64,000 nucleotides of DNA from Ursus arctos (GCF_023065955.2 NC_079873.1:11918566-11982565), one strand, 5' to 3'. Shown: positions 1 through 12,052, numbered from the stretch's first letter. Numbers and translations are program-made. The notes: a model not told the origin generated them from the sequence alone.

Positions 1-939
1 GCTATGGACAGATTCAAAACCACCCCCAGGGCAGGAGGTCAGCAGCATAGCTCTGTCATGTGGACGTATCAGAGTGTTCTCTACTCAGTTGTGTCCTTTT
101 TCATTTGTGCTCTGCCCCAGATCTGAAGGGAAAGGACCCACAAAATAAGAACTTTGTTGGTGGCTCTGATTCTTTGTGGGTTAAAAGCTACTGTTTGGAG
201 GCTGCCGGAAACTCGTTATTATCAGTGTAATTCCTTCTCATTTATTTTTGGAAGAAAGCTTGAAAAATACGGGACAATAAGGAAAATGTGTACACCTTAA
301 TTTGGGTGGAATTAATTTCCTGTCAGCCCCTGAAAGTCACATTACTTTCTGCTTTCCCTTCGTCCTTTACTGCGAATGTGGCCATCTCCACTCTACTGAG
401 AAGTGCTCTAGAATATGGAGGGAAGTCTTAGATCTCTGCTGAGAGAAGCTGCCCTACCCCCTACCCATAACCTGCCCCTTCACATCCCTGAGAACTGTCA
501 TTGTTCTCCGCCTGCTTTGGAGTTTACAGTGAACCGAAGTTCACCACACCCACCCTCCCTTCTGCGTCTTGATAAAGAGCTGCATATTCTTGAATATTTT
601 GGAAACAAAAGTCTTCTCTTTAGCCTCATGATCTCTGCTGAGCACCATAGCTACCCTGGCAACTCTCTTCCTCTCACTGTACCCTTGGACCTCAAATCCA
701 TAGGATTAGCAGGAAGACTGTCCTATTTCCCTTCCCAACTGCTCCTTTTGCCAGCTTGTTTCTCTCTTCAGGCATTCATCATTCTACGACCAGCTTCATA
801 CAGCCATAACATCATGGGGCCTTCTTCACCTTCTTCCCTTCTTTCTTCTCCAGTTGAGTGCCAAATCCTCCGTTTTTTACCAAAATGGCAATCTCTTGAA
901 TACAAAGAACTTTGGTCCATCGCTACTGTCACTGTCTGG

Positions 940-2120
940 TTCAGTGCTTCATATTGTCTCACTTGGATTACTGGAATTTCATTTCAAACTCATATTCCCA
1001 AATCTGAACTACTGATGTCCCACCTAAAACCTGTTCTGTACACTGTGGTCCTCATCTCAGTTCTTGGCAACTCCACCCTTCCGGTTGTTTAGGCCAAGAA
1101 TCATCTAGCCATCCTTGACTCCTTTCTCTCACATCTTATGGGCAGTCTCTCCAAGATATAGCCAACGCCCAACCCGTTTTCACCATCTCCGCTATGACAT
1201 CTTTTGTTCCAAGCCCCCAGATTATCCTGAATGATCTCCCTGCTGCTTTCTTGCTTCCTATTCCAGTTGATTTCCAGTAGGTCAGCCTGAATGATCTTTT
1301 AAAAATACACATCAGATGGTGTCCCTCCTATTCTTCCAAAACTCCACTGTGTCCTGATTTCGCTTAGAGCAGTGGTTTCCAATCAGAGGTGATTCCCCTT
1401 TTCCAGTGCACATCTGCGGCATCTGGAGACATTTCTGGTTGTCACAGTTGGAGGGAGGATGCCACTGGCAACTAATGGGTAGAGGCCAGGGATGCTGCTA
1501 AACCTCCTACATCATATAGGACACACCGCAAAGAGTTTTCTGGTCAAATGTCAATCATGTCAAGGTTGAGAAACCCTGAGTAGGAGGAAAAAACCTTTAC
1601 AATGGCCTAGAAATCTACAGGATCTGGCATCCATGACCTCTCCACCTTCTCTCCTCCTACCCTCCTCCTAGTGCACTCTGTTCCTGCCATGCTGGCCTCC
1701 TTCCTATCCCCTTGTATGTGCCAGACGCGCTCCCACTTCAGGGTCTTTGCACAGGCAATTCCCTCCTGGAGTACCCTTCCTCCTGATAGCCCTGTTACTA
1801 ATTCCTTCATTTCCTTCAACCTTTTGCTCAAATCTCACCTTCTCAATAAGGCCTCCTTTGAGCAACTTATTTTAAATGCAACGCTCCTTTCCCAGTGACA
1901 ATCCAACTTCACCTTATCCTGCTCTACTTTTCACTGAATATATTTTAATTGTCTGTACAACTGACTTATGTATTACACTGCTGTTTATTGTCTGTCTCCC
2001 CCTACTAGAATGTAAGTTCCACAAGGGTAGGGACTTTGTTTTAGTCCCCCAATGATCCTAGAACAGTGTGTGGCATTTAATAGACATTTGGTTGATGTCC
2101 TGATGAATAAAAAGATAAAA
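940..2120 (+). mobile_element. L2 LINE 3' portion, copy A, interrupted by MER20
   Basis: The text follows the L2 3' end in order: the CTCACCTTCTCAATAAGGCC segment, then TTTATTGTCTGTCTCCCCC, then CTAGAATGTAAGTTCCACAA and a terminal region around AGAACAGTGTGTGGCAT. A MER20-like element splits it near 1,369-1,579. The same nested structure is found at 60,690-61,870. It is an ancient, inactive element. Confidence 0.75.
1369..1579 (+). mobile_element. MER20-like hAT-Charlie element (copy A, nested in L2)
   Basis: Starts GCAGTGGTTTCCAATCAGAG and ends GGTTGAGAAACCCTG. It contains the diagnostic internal run GGTAGAGGCCAGGGATGCTG and CTAAACCTCCTACATCATAT. This is a non-autonomous DNA transposon; the family name is from memory. 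Confidence 0.75.
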
Positions 2121-2359
2121 GAGTGGTGGATTGAATGAAGGATGGTTGAAGGAATCTCCTTGTCACTGACCTTCCCGGCTCCACTCTGCCCACTCCGTTC
2201 CATCCTGTGCTGTGCACACGGGGTCATCAGAAACCGTTCTGTATGTATGGAATAATACCTAAGGGTCTTCCAGTCTCTTGGAAATCTATGTTCTTCAAGT
2301 TAATCTCAAATCCCCATCCAGCTCCACCTTCAACTGTGTCAGCTGCATCTGTTGGCCAG

Positions 2360-2530
2360 ACTGACACATGGAATTAACCATCCCAAGTAGAGAGGCCTGA
2401 AACACAGCCCTCACAAAGAACCAACTCTACTGACACCTTGATCTCGGACTTCCAGCCTCCAGGACTATGAAATAATAAATTTCTGTTGTTTAAGCCACCC
2501 AGCCTGTGGTTCTTTGTTACAAACTAATAC
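2360..2530 (+). mobile_element. MaLR (MLT1-like) LTR fragment
   Basis: Contains the conserved 3' part seen in MLT1-type LTRs: a CTTGATCTCGGACTTCCAGC stretch, then CTATGAAATAATAAATTTCT and GTTGTTTAAGCCACCCAG. It overlaps the point where paralogy with the 62 kb region fades. Confidence 0.6.
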
Positions 2531-2629
2531 ACTGACCCTAGGACCCCATGTAGGGATTTAGGCCTGGAGGTGAGGCACCTATATGGGATTCATAAACTTC
2601 CTACTAGTTCCCTTTAATGTGGTGGCCGT

Positions 2630-3000
2630 GTGTCATATGGACTGAATGTTTCTGCTCTCCCTACCTCCATCTATATGTTGAAGCCCTAATACCCAATGGA
2701 ATGGTATTAGGAGATGGAGCCTTTGTGAAATAATTAGGGTTTGATTAGTTCATGAGGGTTGCACTCCATGATAGGATTAATGTCCTTATGAGAAAAGGGA
2801 GAGTCCGGAGCTTGCTGTCTGTTCATCACGTGAGGGTATAGTGAGAAGGTAGCTGTGTACAAGCTACGAAGTGGGTTATCACCAGGAACCAATTGGCTAA
2901 AACATTGATCTTGGATTTCCAGCCCTTAAAACTGTGGGAAATAAGTGTCTGTTGTTTAAGCCACTAGGTCTGTGGTGTTTTGGTCTAGCGGCCCAAGCTG
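2630..3000 (+). mobile_element. MaLR (MLT1-like) LTR
   Basis: A fuller LTR of the same class as the preceding fragment. It has ATATGGACTGAATGTTTCTG at the left, then AAGCCCTAATACCCAATGGA, GGAGATGGAGCCTTTG and GTTCATGAGGGTTGCACTCC, and ends with the GTTGTTTAAGCCACTAGGTC and TGTGGTGTTTTG region. It is ancient and non-coding. Confidence 0.7.
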
Positions 3001-3960
3001 GCTAACATGCTATGCATTTTCACTCCCTGACTTGAGTGTGTTCATTGGCTAAGTGATGCACACAGCAGCGTGCATGGCACCAGGCCGAGAGGCTGGCTAC
3101 TTGCCACACTTCACTTTGCAATACTTGTCCAGACACATGGCTTGTTGCTGCTTATAAAGAGTTCCGCCTGGAGCCCTCATTTGTTCCTTTCTGGGCAGTA
3201 ATAGGAAGTAACAGCTTCCTGCTTTCAGTGGACACAGCTCAGGTGTGGTTTTTTTTTCCTCTCCTTTACCTTGGGTGTGGCCATCTTTCCTCTAGCACAG
3301 ATTTCGCAAGTTTGAGGCAGAGATAAAAGGGGGAAGATCTAGTTCACAGCCAGTTAATAGTGAGGGACCTGAAGAGGAGAGGGTGAAATGAACATTTGCT
3401 TCTTGCTCAGCATTGTTGGAGATCATAATGTGCTTTTTTGTATCTTACGCTCTTCTCAGTAAAATGGTATGCAGAAATAAAGTTCCAATCTGTAAGTGAC
3501 ATGTGTCTTCAGTGCCCCCTCAGTTTCTTTTCTGTGACTTTGGGCCCCTCTCCTCCCTGCCACCATTGCCAGACATTGGAGTGGCCTCCGACAGGCCGAA
3601 GGCAGACTGAGGAGTCACGGATGGTTTCTCCTGCCGTATGATGTGCATTTCAAGAGGCTCCAAGGGGGAGAAATGAATTGCACGCCTGGAAGGTGGAGGT
3701 CATGCCTTGTTCCGCTTTGCATCCCAGCGCCCAACGTGGTGCCTGGAACAAAGGAAATGACAGTGAATGTTGAAATGCAAACGTTTACTGGCAGAATTCC
3801 CATCCCTGTGAGACTAGCTTAGATTTGTCTTTGGGCACGGTCCTCCTTCGGATCGGACAGAGCTTTGGGGCTCCTTCAGATCATATAGGTAGGGTTATGA
3901 GGCCCTCCTCTTAAATGGCAAGCGTTTGAAAGTGTCTCAAAAGTATAAATAACCCCACAA
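3001..3960. other. Intronic DNA, no gene seen
   Basis: Ordinary intron sequence of the CA5B-like copy. There is a short CT/T-rich run near 3,248-3,263. No exon with splice sites and family similarity was recognised, and open frames here are short and unsupported. Confidence 0.5.
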
Positions 3961-4059
3961 CTGGGTGGTGGTGGCATCTAGGAAAAGCCCTTCATACTGT
4001 GCAAGAACATGCTGGCAATCACCTCACACTTTGCGGTTCTTGAAACCGGGATCAACATC

Positions 4060-4450
4060 TCCATCACCAAGGGGGTGTGCCCAGGTCACCGAGCTGCCAT
4101 CACAAGCCAGGCACTGTGTCCCTGAGAGATACAGCTGTGACAGAGACGGACACGGTCCTTACCGCCGTGGGCTTGGTTGCCGGGGAGGTGGCGTCCTAAA
4201 GTACATTCTCGATCAGGTGTGCAGCTGCGGGGCGCACTGGGAGGGCGCTAGGCTCACCTGGTGAGCGCATGGTCGGGGACGGGTGGCTTCTAGGAAGTGG
4301 TGCTGGAGTGGAACACCTGAGGAGAGGGGAGGAGTTCCCCAGGGACAGATGAAGGAGGAGTGCTCCAGGGAAGCAGCGCATCTGCACAAGCCCTGAGGTG
4401 GGAGGGAGCTTCAGGAGTAGGAAGAACCGAAGTCTATGGGGCTGGTGTGC
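4060..4450 (-). mobile_element. L2/MIR-type ancient repeat, antisense
   Basis: Reads as the antisense of L2-type 3' sequence: GCCAGGCACTGTGTCCCTGA, then GACACGGTCCTTACCGCCGT and TGCACAAGCCCTGAGGTGGG. Boundaries are approximate and the divergence is high. Confidence 0.5.
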
Positions 4451-4681
4451 GGGCAGGAGTGGGAAGTGGACGTGACAGCGAGAGTCTGTCCTGGAGTGAC
4501 CAATGAGTTTCAGGAAGAGGAGTGGATTAACCACCGACTCGTCCCCCCCCCCGGCCCCTCCCCACCTCACCCCTGTCATGTGTACTCATAGTCTGAACCT
4601 TGTTGTCCGGCTTAGAGGTTTCCACTTGATGGTCAGCCTCCGTTGTTTACAGCTTTGCCTCCTCTGTCCTCCTGCCTCTAG

Positions 4682-4876
4682 GTTATTAGGTTCCTGCAAG
4701 TTATTTGGGACCCAGTCAAGATTTCCAGCTAAACATGGTGGTGATGGGTAGCCTGAGGGTCATTCTTCAAGGCTCTCCATGCAAGTCACTGTGGAGAAGA
4801 TTCCAGACCCCCAGGTTCATGCCAGCGAGGCCCTGCAGCCTCTACACCTGCACGTACAGAAGCCGGAACCGAGCCT
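4682..4876 (+). pseudogene. CA5BP1: CA5B-like exon 2: mitochondrial leader exon
   Basis: The acceptor is a pyrimidine-rich CCTGCCTCTAG ending at 4,681. The ATG at 4,735 opens MVVMGSLRVILQ, followed by FMPARPCSLYTCTY and a terminal RSRNRA. This is an Arg-rich, acid-free amphipathic leader, as expected for import into mitochondria. The donor GTGAGT follows at 4,877. This exon is intact and resembles the CA5B leader closely. The start was chosen because human CA5B opens with the same MVVM. On its own it looks functional; the damage is downstream. Confidence 0.88.
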
Positions 4877-4911
4877 GTGAGTACACTGCTGCCTTAAAGA
4901 GAGGGAGAGGT

Positions 4912-5139
4912 GGGGGCACCTGGGGGGCACAGTCGCTTCAGCGGTCGACTCTTGGTTTTGACTCAGGTCATGGTCTCGGGGTTGTGAGATCGAGCCCGGC
5001 ATTGGGCTCCGCACTCAGCTTGGAGTCTGATTGAGATTCTTGCTCCCTCTCCTTCTGACCTTCCTCCCTGCCCCCCACCCCCATCCCCAGCCGGCTCATG
5101 CTCTCTGTCTCTCTCAAATAAATAAATCTTTAAAAAAAA
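4912..5139 (+). mobile_element. CAN-SINE, older type
   Basis: Starts GGGGGCACCTGGGGGGCACAG with the tRNA-like box region GTCATGGTCTCGGGGTTGTG and ends in CTCTCTCAAATAAATAAATC plus an A tail. It lies 35 bases after the leader exon donor. The body differs from the younger copies in the window, so it is probably an older subfamily. Confidence 0.88.
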
Positions 5140-5299
5140 GGGAGAGAGAGCAAGAGGCTTGGTGTGGTATGACAGTCACGTGTGTCCTGTGTTTATCCAT
5201 ATGGTGTCATTGGCATTCCAGAGTGGGATTATGTGCCTTCAGAACCGTGAGAATAACTACTTGTTTCTCTGTTTCTCTTCTAAAATAAATGTGGAAAGT

Positions 5300-5410
5300 T
5301 CTTTTTCCCCAAGTTTATTGATGTAGAATTGCCGCCCAACATTGTGTAGGTCGAAGGTGTGCAACGTGCTGATTTGATACACATATATATTGCAAAGTGA
5401 TTTCCATAAT
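5300..5410 (-). mobile_element. L1 3'-end fragment
   Basis: Contains CAAGTTTATTGATGTAGAAT, a GTGTGCAACGTGCTGATTTG segment and a terminal ATACACATATATATTGCAAA, typical of old L1 3' UTR sequence in antisense. Confidence 0.6.
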
Positions 5411-8400
5411 AGGGTTTGGAAAGTCCTTTTGTTGACTAGTTTTAACCTGTTAAAATGATGTCATGCAGAAATAGGATAAGAGAGGTGTCCCAGTTTCAGA
5501 TGCTTTGGAACCTGTTCTGTATTGTTCTTGTTAGCAACAGTCTTCCTACTGACGTTGACCCACAGACTGCGAATTATTTCTGTGAATCTTAACGTTCTGG
5601 AAGTTGCATGTTAATGTTTGTAAGCAGGTCAGTAGCTTCACACTGTAATATTCTTTCTCAGGTCACAAATTGCAGGGTTCATTCTAGTTGACCCGCTTAC
5701 CTAAATGCGTGTCTGCCGTAGACGCAGCGTATCAACGAGGCAGCAGATGGTCTTTCCTGAAAGCTCTTGCATCTCGTTCCGCTCCTGAAATACCAGTTCC
5801 CCGTCCCGGCCCTGTGGCGCAGGGCTTGTCCACCGAGGCAGTACTGACATGGGGGTGGGTCATTCCGTGTGGTTTGGGGTGCAGTGTGCTCTGTAGGGTG
5901 ATGAGTGGCATCCCTGCCGAGGACCCACTAGACGACGCTTGTATCCCCACGCAGTCGTAACAACCAAAAGCGTCAGCAGACGCTACCAGATGAGCTCTGG
6001 GGCACAAAACTGCCCCCGCTTAAGAGTCAGGGGGACGATAGGAGAGAATAATGTGTTTATTTGTGGAGAGATGAGTTTGAATTTGTGGAAAGGTAAAACG
6101 GCTAAGTATATTGTTAAAAGAGGAATTTTTCCTATTTTCCCTTATTTTAAAGGAATTGACAAGGGTTTTCACATGTTGGCTTCCTTCTGGGTCTCAGTTT
6201 CTCCACTTTTTCTCTTTGGGTTTGCTCTCTTTTGATTTCATATACATGTAATAAAAAAAAGAAGAAGGTAAGAAAGGAATGCTTTTAAGTTAGTAGTGCT
6301 AATCTGGCTAAATCCAAGGACTTGCACCTGCTGCATAAATACATCTTTGTTATATAATTACTTTGTTTCCTCCGACAATGACTGTTCTCATTCAAATGAA
6401 CTGGTTGGAGACAGATAAATTTCTGCTTGCTTGCTGGATGTGGCTTCCTACCAGCAGACCACATACTACTCTAATTGCTTATTCTCAACATTTGCATTTT
6501 GGGGTCTGAAGCTTAAATTGGAAAAAAAGTAATTGTATTTAGCTAGTTACTATAGTTTTGTGTGACTGTGGGAGTTTTCCTTGATTTTCGTTTGTTTGTT
6601 TTTACTTACAGAAAGATGAAATTTAAAGGTATAAAATTCAATATGCTAATGTCTTCAAGGTAGTTTACTTCTCTCAGTGTTGACACACTCAAAAAGTAGT
6701 GGCTTGGGGTTGTGGGGGCTTCCCTTGATTAACTTCCCACATCAGACGAAATGTTCTTGTTTATAAGTTACTAAGGAAAACATGTGACAGACGTGATTTG
6801 ATTTTGCTTTTGGCGTGTTGCACCACCCCGCCCTGTTTTCACTGGGGAGAATGTTATGGTCTCTGCTTTCCGGAGCTACTGAGCATTTCCTGTTCCTAAA
6901 TCCCAGACCTCCTGCCTATCAGTTGTAAAGACAATATGCGTTGTGTCTGGCAACTTAAAACCACAGTGGAAGGCCCATTGTATACTTGTGACCCAGAACA
7001 ACCCAAGATCATTGAGGGTCAGAAAAGATAACATGGAAAGTCCTTAGCTAGTGCCTGCCATACGGTACTTCTGGTACTGTGATTATCATCATCACTGTCT
7101 TTATCATCTTTCATTGACTCAGTGCCTTCCTCATATGTTTGTCTGGCCATTGTTAAGATCGGGTGAAGCAGAACGAGGAGTAAAGGAAGTAGGAGGATAT
7201 GGCAAATTCAGAAAGCAGCATTTCCCTAGAGCCTGTCTGTGCTCTGTTCTTCACCTTTACTCTCCGCTCCCCACCTCCCAGGGAATCATTGTCTGTCCAC
7301 TCAGATTGCCGTTTGCTGTTATCTCAAGTAGCAGACAGTAAATGTTGACAGTCCCGCATCTATTACCCAAGGTGCAAATAAAACCAAGTTCGCTTAGTGT
7401 ATCATCTAGTGAAATTTATTGTAATTGTCACATGAAAAAAAAATGTTAGGCAGAGATCTTCAAGCAGAAGAAAATAAATTTAATAATGTTAATTTTTAAA
7501 TACTTAATGAAATATGAAGAGTATCAACTAGAACAGAAATGGTATAGATTTGTTGTTATGCCAATGATAATCTTAATGATCTCCCTACTTTTAGAAGGAA
7601 AAGAAACTTTTTTTTTAGGATAACGTGGAATAGAATGGCACTGTATAAAATCTAGCCACTGGACTCATGTTTGTATTTTCGCATAAATGTCAGTTTATTA
7701 TAATTTTATGGGCACATGTTGCTAGCACTTAACATATTGAAAATTTCCATCATCAGAGAAAGTTCTGTTTGACAGGAGTGGTCTGTATCATAACTGTATT
7801 AGTAAATTGTTCTATTATTTCTCCTGTTATCTTTGATGAACACAAAGCCTGGACAACAATAGTATTAAAAAGCTTGTTTTGCAATGTATTCACAGAGAAT
7901 TTTATTAATCCCTAGATAATACAAGCTGGGATACCCCGACTATGTTGTCTTCCATTAACTTTTGAATAATCCTGAGAAACAATGGCCTGGTTAAGAGCCC
8001 CTTGAAATTATGTTAATGGCCTCAGGTGTCAGCCGCTATAAGGAGCTAACACGTAGCCCTGAACTGACCCCCAGGAACTGTAGGCTCTAGTCTCCTGTGT
8101 TGGTGACTGCATGTGTGTGCTGCGGCTGTCTGGGCTCAGCATCGAAGTGCCCCTTACAGCCCTCATGCTCTGAGAAGACAATTTGTGATTCTGAGATCAT
8201 CCTTAAGAATGTCATATGGGGGGGGGCTGTCCCTGTGTATTCTGTCACTGTGCTCAGCCCTAGGCCTACTAGGGTGGGCTTCAGTTCCATGAGGAAATTG
8301 CACATCTCGAGGAAAAGGACAGTAACAGGGCAAGGCACGGGAGAAAAAGCCAGTGAGGGTGTAGAACAACAGTGTCCAGTGGATAAAGAACGTGAGCCAC

Positions 8401-9890
8401 CAATATGAGCCATACCGGCAATTCTATGATTTCCAACAACCACATTTAAAAAAAAAAACAGTACGTCAATTACATCTCAGTAAAACTGAAGGAAAAACAA
8501 ATAAATTTGTTCTTTTATGAAATTCTATGCAAGAATTATGTAGATAAAATATAGTATACGGATGAAATTAATTTTACTAATATATTTTACCCAGTATATC
8601 CAAAATATTATCGCTTTAACCTGTAATTGATGTAAAAAGTATTGAGACAGTTTACATTCTTTATTTTGTACTAAGTCTTCAAAGCCCCGTGGGTGTTTTA
8701 CACATTTATAACATATCTCACTTGGAATGACTAAGGGGAATAGCATCGCAAGACCAGAGTTTCGGAAGAATGAAGAGAAAGGAAATTTAGGTGGCTGAGG
8801 TGGGTTCCTAATAGGAAAACCTTGGCCCTGGACACACATTAGGATTTGACCTGCAGACTTTAACACAGGAACAACACGTTGAGTGGTAATTTAGGAAAAC
8901 TGGTGAATGGCGAAACATAGTAAAGGGTATTGAGACCAAGAGGCATGGTATGAAGTCTGGGGTGCAGGGGCCTGAACTGCGCTGCTGGTCATGGGCAAGG
9001 CAAGAAAGAGATAAGCCCGAAAGATCCTTAAAGAAAATATAATGTGATCAGTAAAGTAATAGGACTAAAGATGAAAGAAGACTGGAACCTTCCCAACAAT
9101 GCCCTTTATTTTATATTTTCATTGAACGAGCAGTGATTAAAAGCCCCTTCAGTTCTTCTCGGGGTTTATACAACACTGGGAGAGGCAGATAATTAAACAT
9201 ATATGCATATAATTATTATACCTGTGTAATAAATGTTTTGAAGAAAAAACATCAGAATGTTAGGATTTAAAAAAAAAGTGGGGGGATCATATAGTAAGAG
9301 GGTAGTCAGAAAGGTGAGGAGCTGACACTTTTGCTGAAGGGGTGACAAGCCAATAATAGGAGTCAGCCCTGAGCTGAATGAGGGCAAATAAATTTTTGAG
9401 AAAGAGGAGCAGGAACTGAGCAGCTAAGGCGGGAATGTGCTTTCTCTCTTTCAAGGCTTGGAAGAGGGACCCTCCTGAGACTGGAGACCTAGGGTGGAAC
9501 AAACACAAAATAAGTCAAAACCAGGACCAGTCCTATAAATAAGAACTAGAATCCAGCACATTTTCACTATGGGACCTACAGGGATTTTGTTCCTCATCAG
9601 CAGTATATGAGTGACCTTCATAACGGCGGTGTAGCTCTGCTCACTGAAACCATGGTGGCTAAACATCACTGTTTCTGTTTATTTCACTTTCCCCATAGGA
9701 GAAGAACCTGAAAATGAAGGCACTAGTAATCAGAACGCTTAATCCTCTTCCTATTATGAGGGAAAGTGTGAGCAACTACCAAGATATTTTAACCTGTATT
9801 GTGTTAACGTGGAGGAAGAAGATGGGAGTATTGGAGAGGGAAATTTTTCTTTTACTGTTCAAAGTTCTAACTGGTCTAAGAATTAAATTG
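5411..9890. other. Long intron stretch, mostly unique sequence
   Basis: AT-rich intronic DNA between the leader exon and the next coding exon of the CA5B-like copy. No exon was recognised. Around 8,365-8,600 there is a diverged DNA-transposon-like MITE (AACAGTGTCCAGTGGATAAA through an A-rich run). An 8-G run lies at 8,219-8,226. Diverged L2/MIR-type sequence may be present near 9,070-9,420. Open frames here are short and overlap on both strands. Confidence 0.5.
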
Positions 9891-11450
9891 ACATGAGACA
9901 GATCAGCAAGAGAAAAACCTCAAAAGTTTAATTACATGCATGTGGAGGCCCAATAATAAAACTGTCCTCCAAAGAAATAACCAAAGCGGGCAGCATTTAT
10001 ACCGTTTAGACAAACAGTAACCCTGTGGAGAATTGGCAAGACAAAGTAAACGTATTATTCAGGATCTTCCATTAGTAAGGCATTCTAAACATAATTTGGG
10101 CTGGAGTAGTAAATTAAAAGGAACAAGGGTTACCTATACAACCGACTCGGCTTTGAATTTCCTATCTCTGGTGATAAGGTTGTCGCTTTACCTCCTAGTG
10201 CAGGAAGGGTACCTTTCAAATGGGAGATTTATCTCCTGCTTTCTGGAGGCAAAAGGGGTTCCAAGTGTTCTTGCACTGGCTGTTTCTTAAGTAATTTTAA
10301 TTCGAAATAATAAGCCAAAGTGGCACATTTTGGGGTGGCCTGCCCTTCACACCCACAGGAAGAAAAAACAAAAATGTGACTGTCTCACAGTTTATCTTGC
10401 AAAACAAACCCTTGGGAAAAGCTGGCTTCACTAAGGCCACAGTCACCAAGGGGCCTTGGTCGGGGGCATGGTCTGGGTTCCCAGAGGAGGAAGTGGTGGG
10501 GGAAAAGAAACCTAGAGGCTGAACTTGTGAACCAAAGGGCGTAAATTGATAGGAGCGTCCAGGTCATAAAAGAGCAACGAAGCAATAGGCCTGGTTTTCT
10601 TGGGCTAGTGTTTGCATGGGTGAGAGTAGATTCTGGGCATTTCCTGAATGGAGTGTGGGGCACGAGCCAAGGTGAAAGGAGGGATCGTCTTGGGGATCTG
10701 CTTGTTAGCTTCCTTCTTGCCTAGTCTTTACAGGAGACCCTCCTGAATTGGTTTTGAAGGGCGTGAATCCTCAAACCCTCAGCCACAGTCTGAGTATGTT
10801 AGAGGGGAAGGAGTTGCAAGGTCTCTTTGTGCCAGGCATCCTTACAACTGAATCAGGGCTGTTTACTTGTGTTAGAAGGTGGAAGAAGAATAGTAAAGTT
10901 TCCCCCAAACTGAGAAGGCACTTTGAGACCGGAGAACAGAGCAGGCCACTCTGTATAGTTTACACCGAGTTTTATTCAGAGTAACTTACTGCAGGGTATT
11001 GGGCAGGTGATGAACGATCCAGACGAGGCACAGCTATTCTTTGCAAAGTCTGAACCTTGGTCCACAGATTTTGTAGAGCAGGGGGACTCTCAGGGGGCGC
11101 TGTAGTGAGGTCAGAGGGTTCACATGCATTTCAAAGGGTTTGCACGCACCTAATTGACAGCCAACATTTAACAGACTTTGTGGCACCATCTGTGCGTCAG
11201 GAAGGGGAGAGAGACTGTGTTATCTCTCATAGATTTGTGGGAGACCAAAGCAAACCTCCCCATATTCTGGCCTTGGCTGGCATTTCTAAGGTACAAATAA
11301 TCTCTAAGGGGCCCATAACACATAGCCCCAAGACAGGTCAGCGAACAAGATGGAGGCCCAAAAATGGAGTCAGTATTGTCAGCACTCCTACCAGGTGCTT
11401 TCTAGTTTGCATTCTAATTAGATTATTATATTAAAATATTGTACCAGGCT
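9891..11450. other. Possible old LTR-like sequence, family not recognised
   Basis: The segment differs in style from the surrounding intron: moderately GC-rich, with phrases such as ACAACCGACTCGGCTTTGAA and GGTAAAAGCGACAACCTTAT-like antisense text that suggest a retroviral LTR or an internal fragment. I found no matching pair of terminal repeats, primer-binding site or retroviral protein. The call is tentative and may cover two unrelated pieces. Confidence 0.25.
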
Positions 11451-11474
11451 AATGCATTTTCCCTTTTAGGTTTC

Positions 11475-11688
11475 TTTTTTTTTTTTTCTTTTTTTTTAAA
11501 GATTTTTTATTTATTTATTCGACAGAGATAGAGACAGCCAGCGAGAGAGGGAACACAAGCAGGGGGAGTGGGAGAGGAAGAAGCAGGCTCATAGCGGAGG
11601 AGCCTGATGTGGGGCTCGATCCCAGAACGCCGGGATCACGCCCTGAGCCGAAGGCAGACGCTTAACCGCTGTGCCACCCAGGCGCCCC
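11475..11688 (-). mobile_element. CAN-SINE, antisense, with target duplication
   Basis: Poly-T, then AAAGATTTTTTATTTATTTA and the GCAGGGGGAGTGGGAGAGGA body, ending GCCACCCAGGCGCCCC. The flanking direct repeat CCTTTTAGGTTTCT is present on both sides (about 11,462-11,474 and 11,690-11,703), which marks a clean L1-driven insertion. Confidence 0.95.
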
Positions 11689-11867
11689 TCCTTTTAGGTT
11701 TCTGAGACAGAAAATTCTTGTTCTCAAAGGACCAAGTTCTTTTATACTAAGAAAATCAGTAAAAACATTGGGTTTGGATCTCTCCAGAGATAAGATGGTA
11801 CTGTTTTATAGGAAGAAATAGTGGGGGGAAAAAAAAGAATACCCAGAGTTTGCAGAGACCATGATTT

Positions 11868-12052
11868 CTCAACTTCATTGACATTTGGGGTCATAAAATT
11901 CTGTGTATCGTAAGATGTTTAGCTGCATGCCTGGCCTCTACCCACTAGATGTCAGTAGCACTCTCTTCCAGTTGCGACAACCAAAAATGTCTCTAGACAT
12001 TGCCAGATGTCTTCTGGGGGCAGCAACTCCTTCTGTTGAGAACCACTGGTCT
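11868..12052 (-). mobile_element. MER20-like element
   Basis: Reads TCTCAACTTCATTGACATTT to TGTTGAGAACCACTG, with CGTAAGATGTTTAGCTGCAT and CTGGCCTCTACCCACTAGAT inside. It is the reverse orientation of the copy near 1,369. Confidence 0.75.

Larger units (their letters stand above)
803..2235. repeat. Paralogous block A, ~99% identical to 60,551-61,983
   Basis: This 1,433-base block matches 60,551-61,983 at a constant offset of 59,748, with about 15 substitutions and no net indel by eye. The flanks on both sides are also homologous between the two loci but much more diverged (roughly 88-91%). The block contains L2-like sequence with a MER20-like element inside it. Read as an intron-1 segment of the CA5B-type duplicate pair that has been homogenised by gene conversion. 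Confidence 0.9.

Noticed and set aside
415..1092. 225-codon open frame on the + strand
   Set aside because: It spans the paralogous block edge and L2-derived sequence. In the second copy only the last 92 codons remain open, and there is no recognisable domain or codon conservation.
4705..5034. 109-codon reading through the leader exon into the SINE
   Set aside because: Only the part from 4,735 to 4,876 is exon; the rest runs past a clear donor into a SINE.
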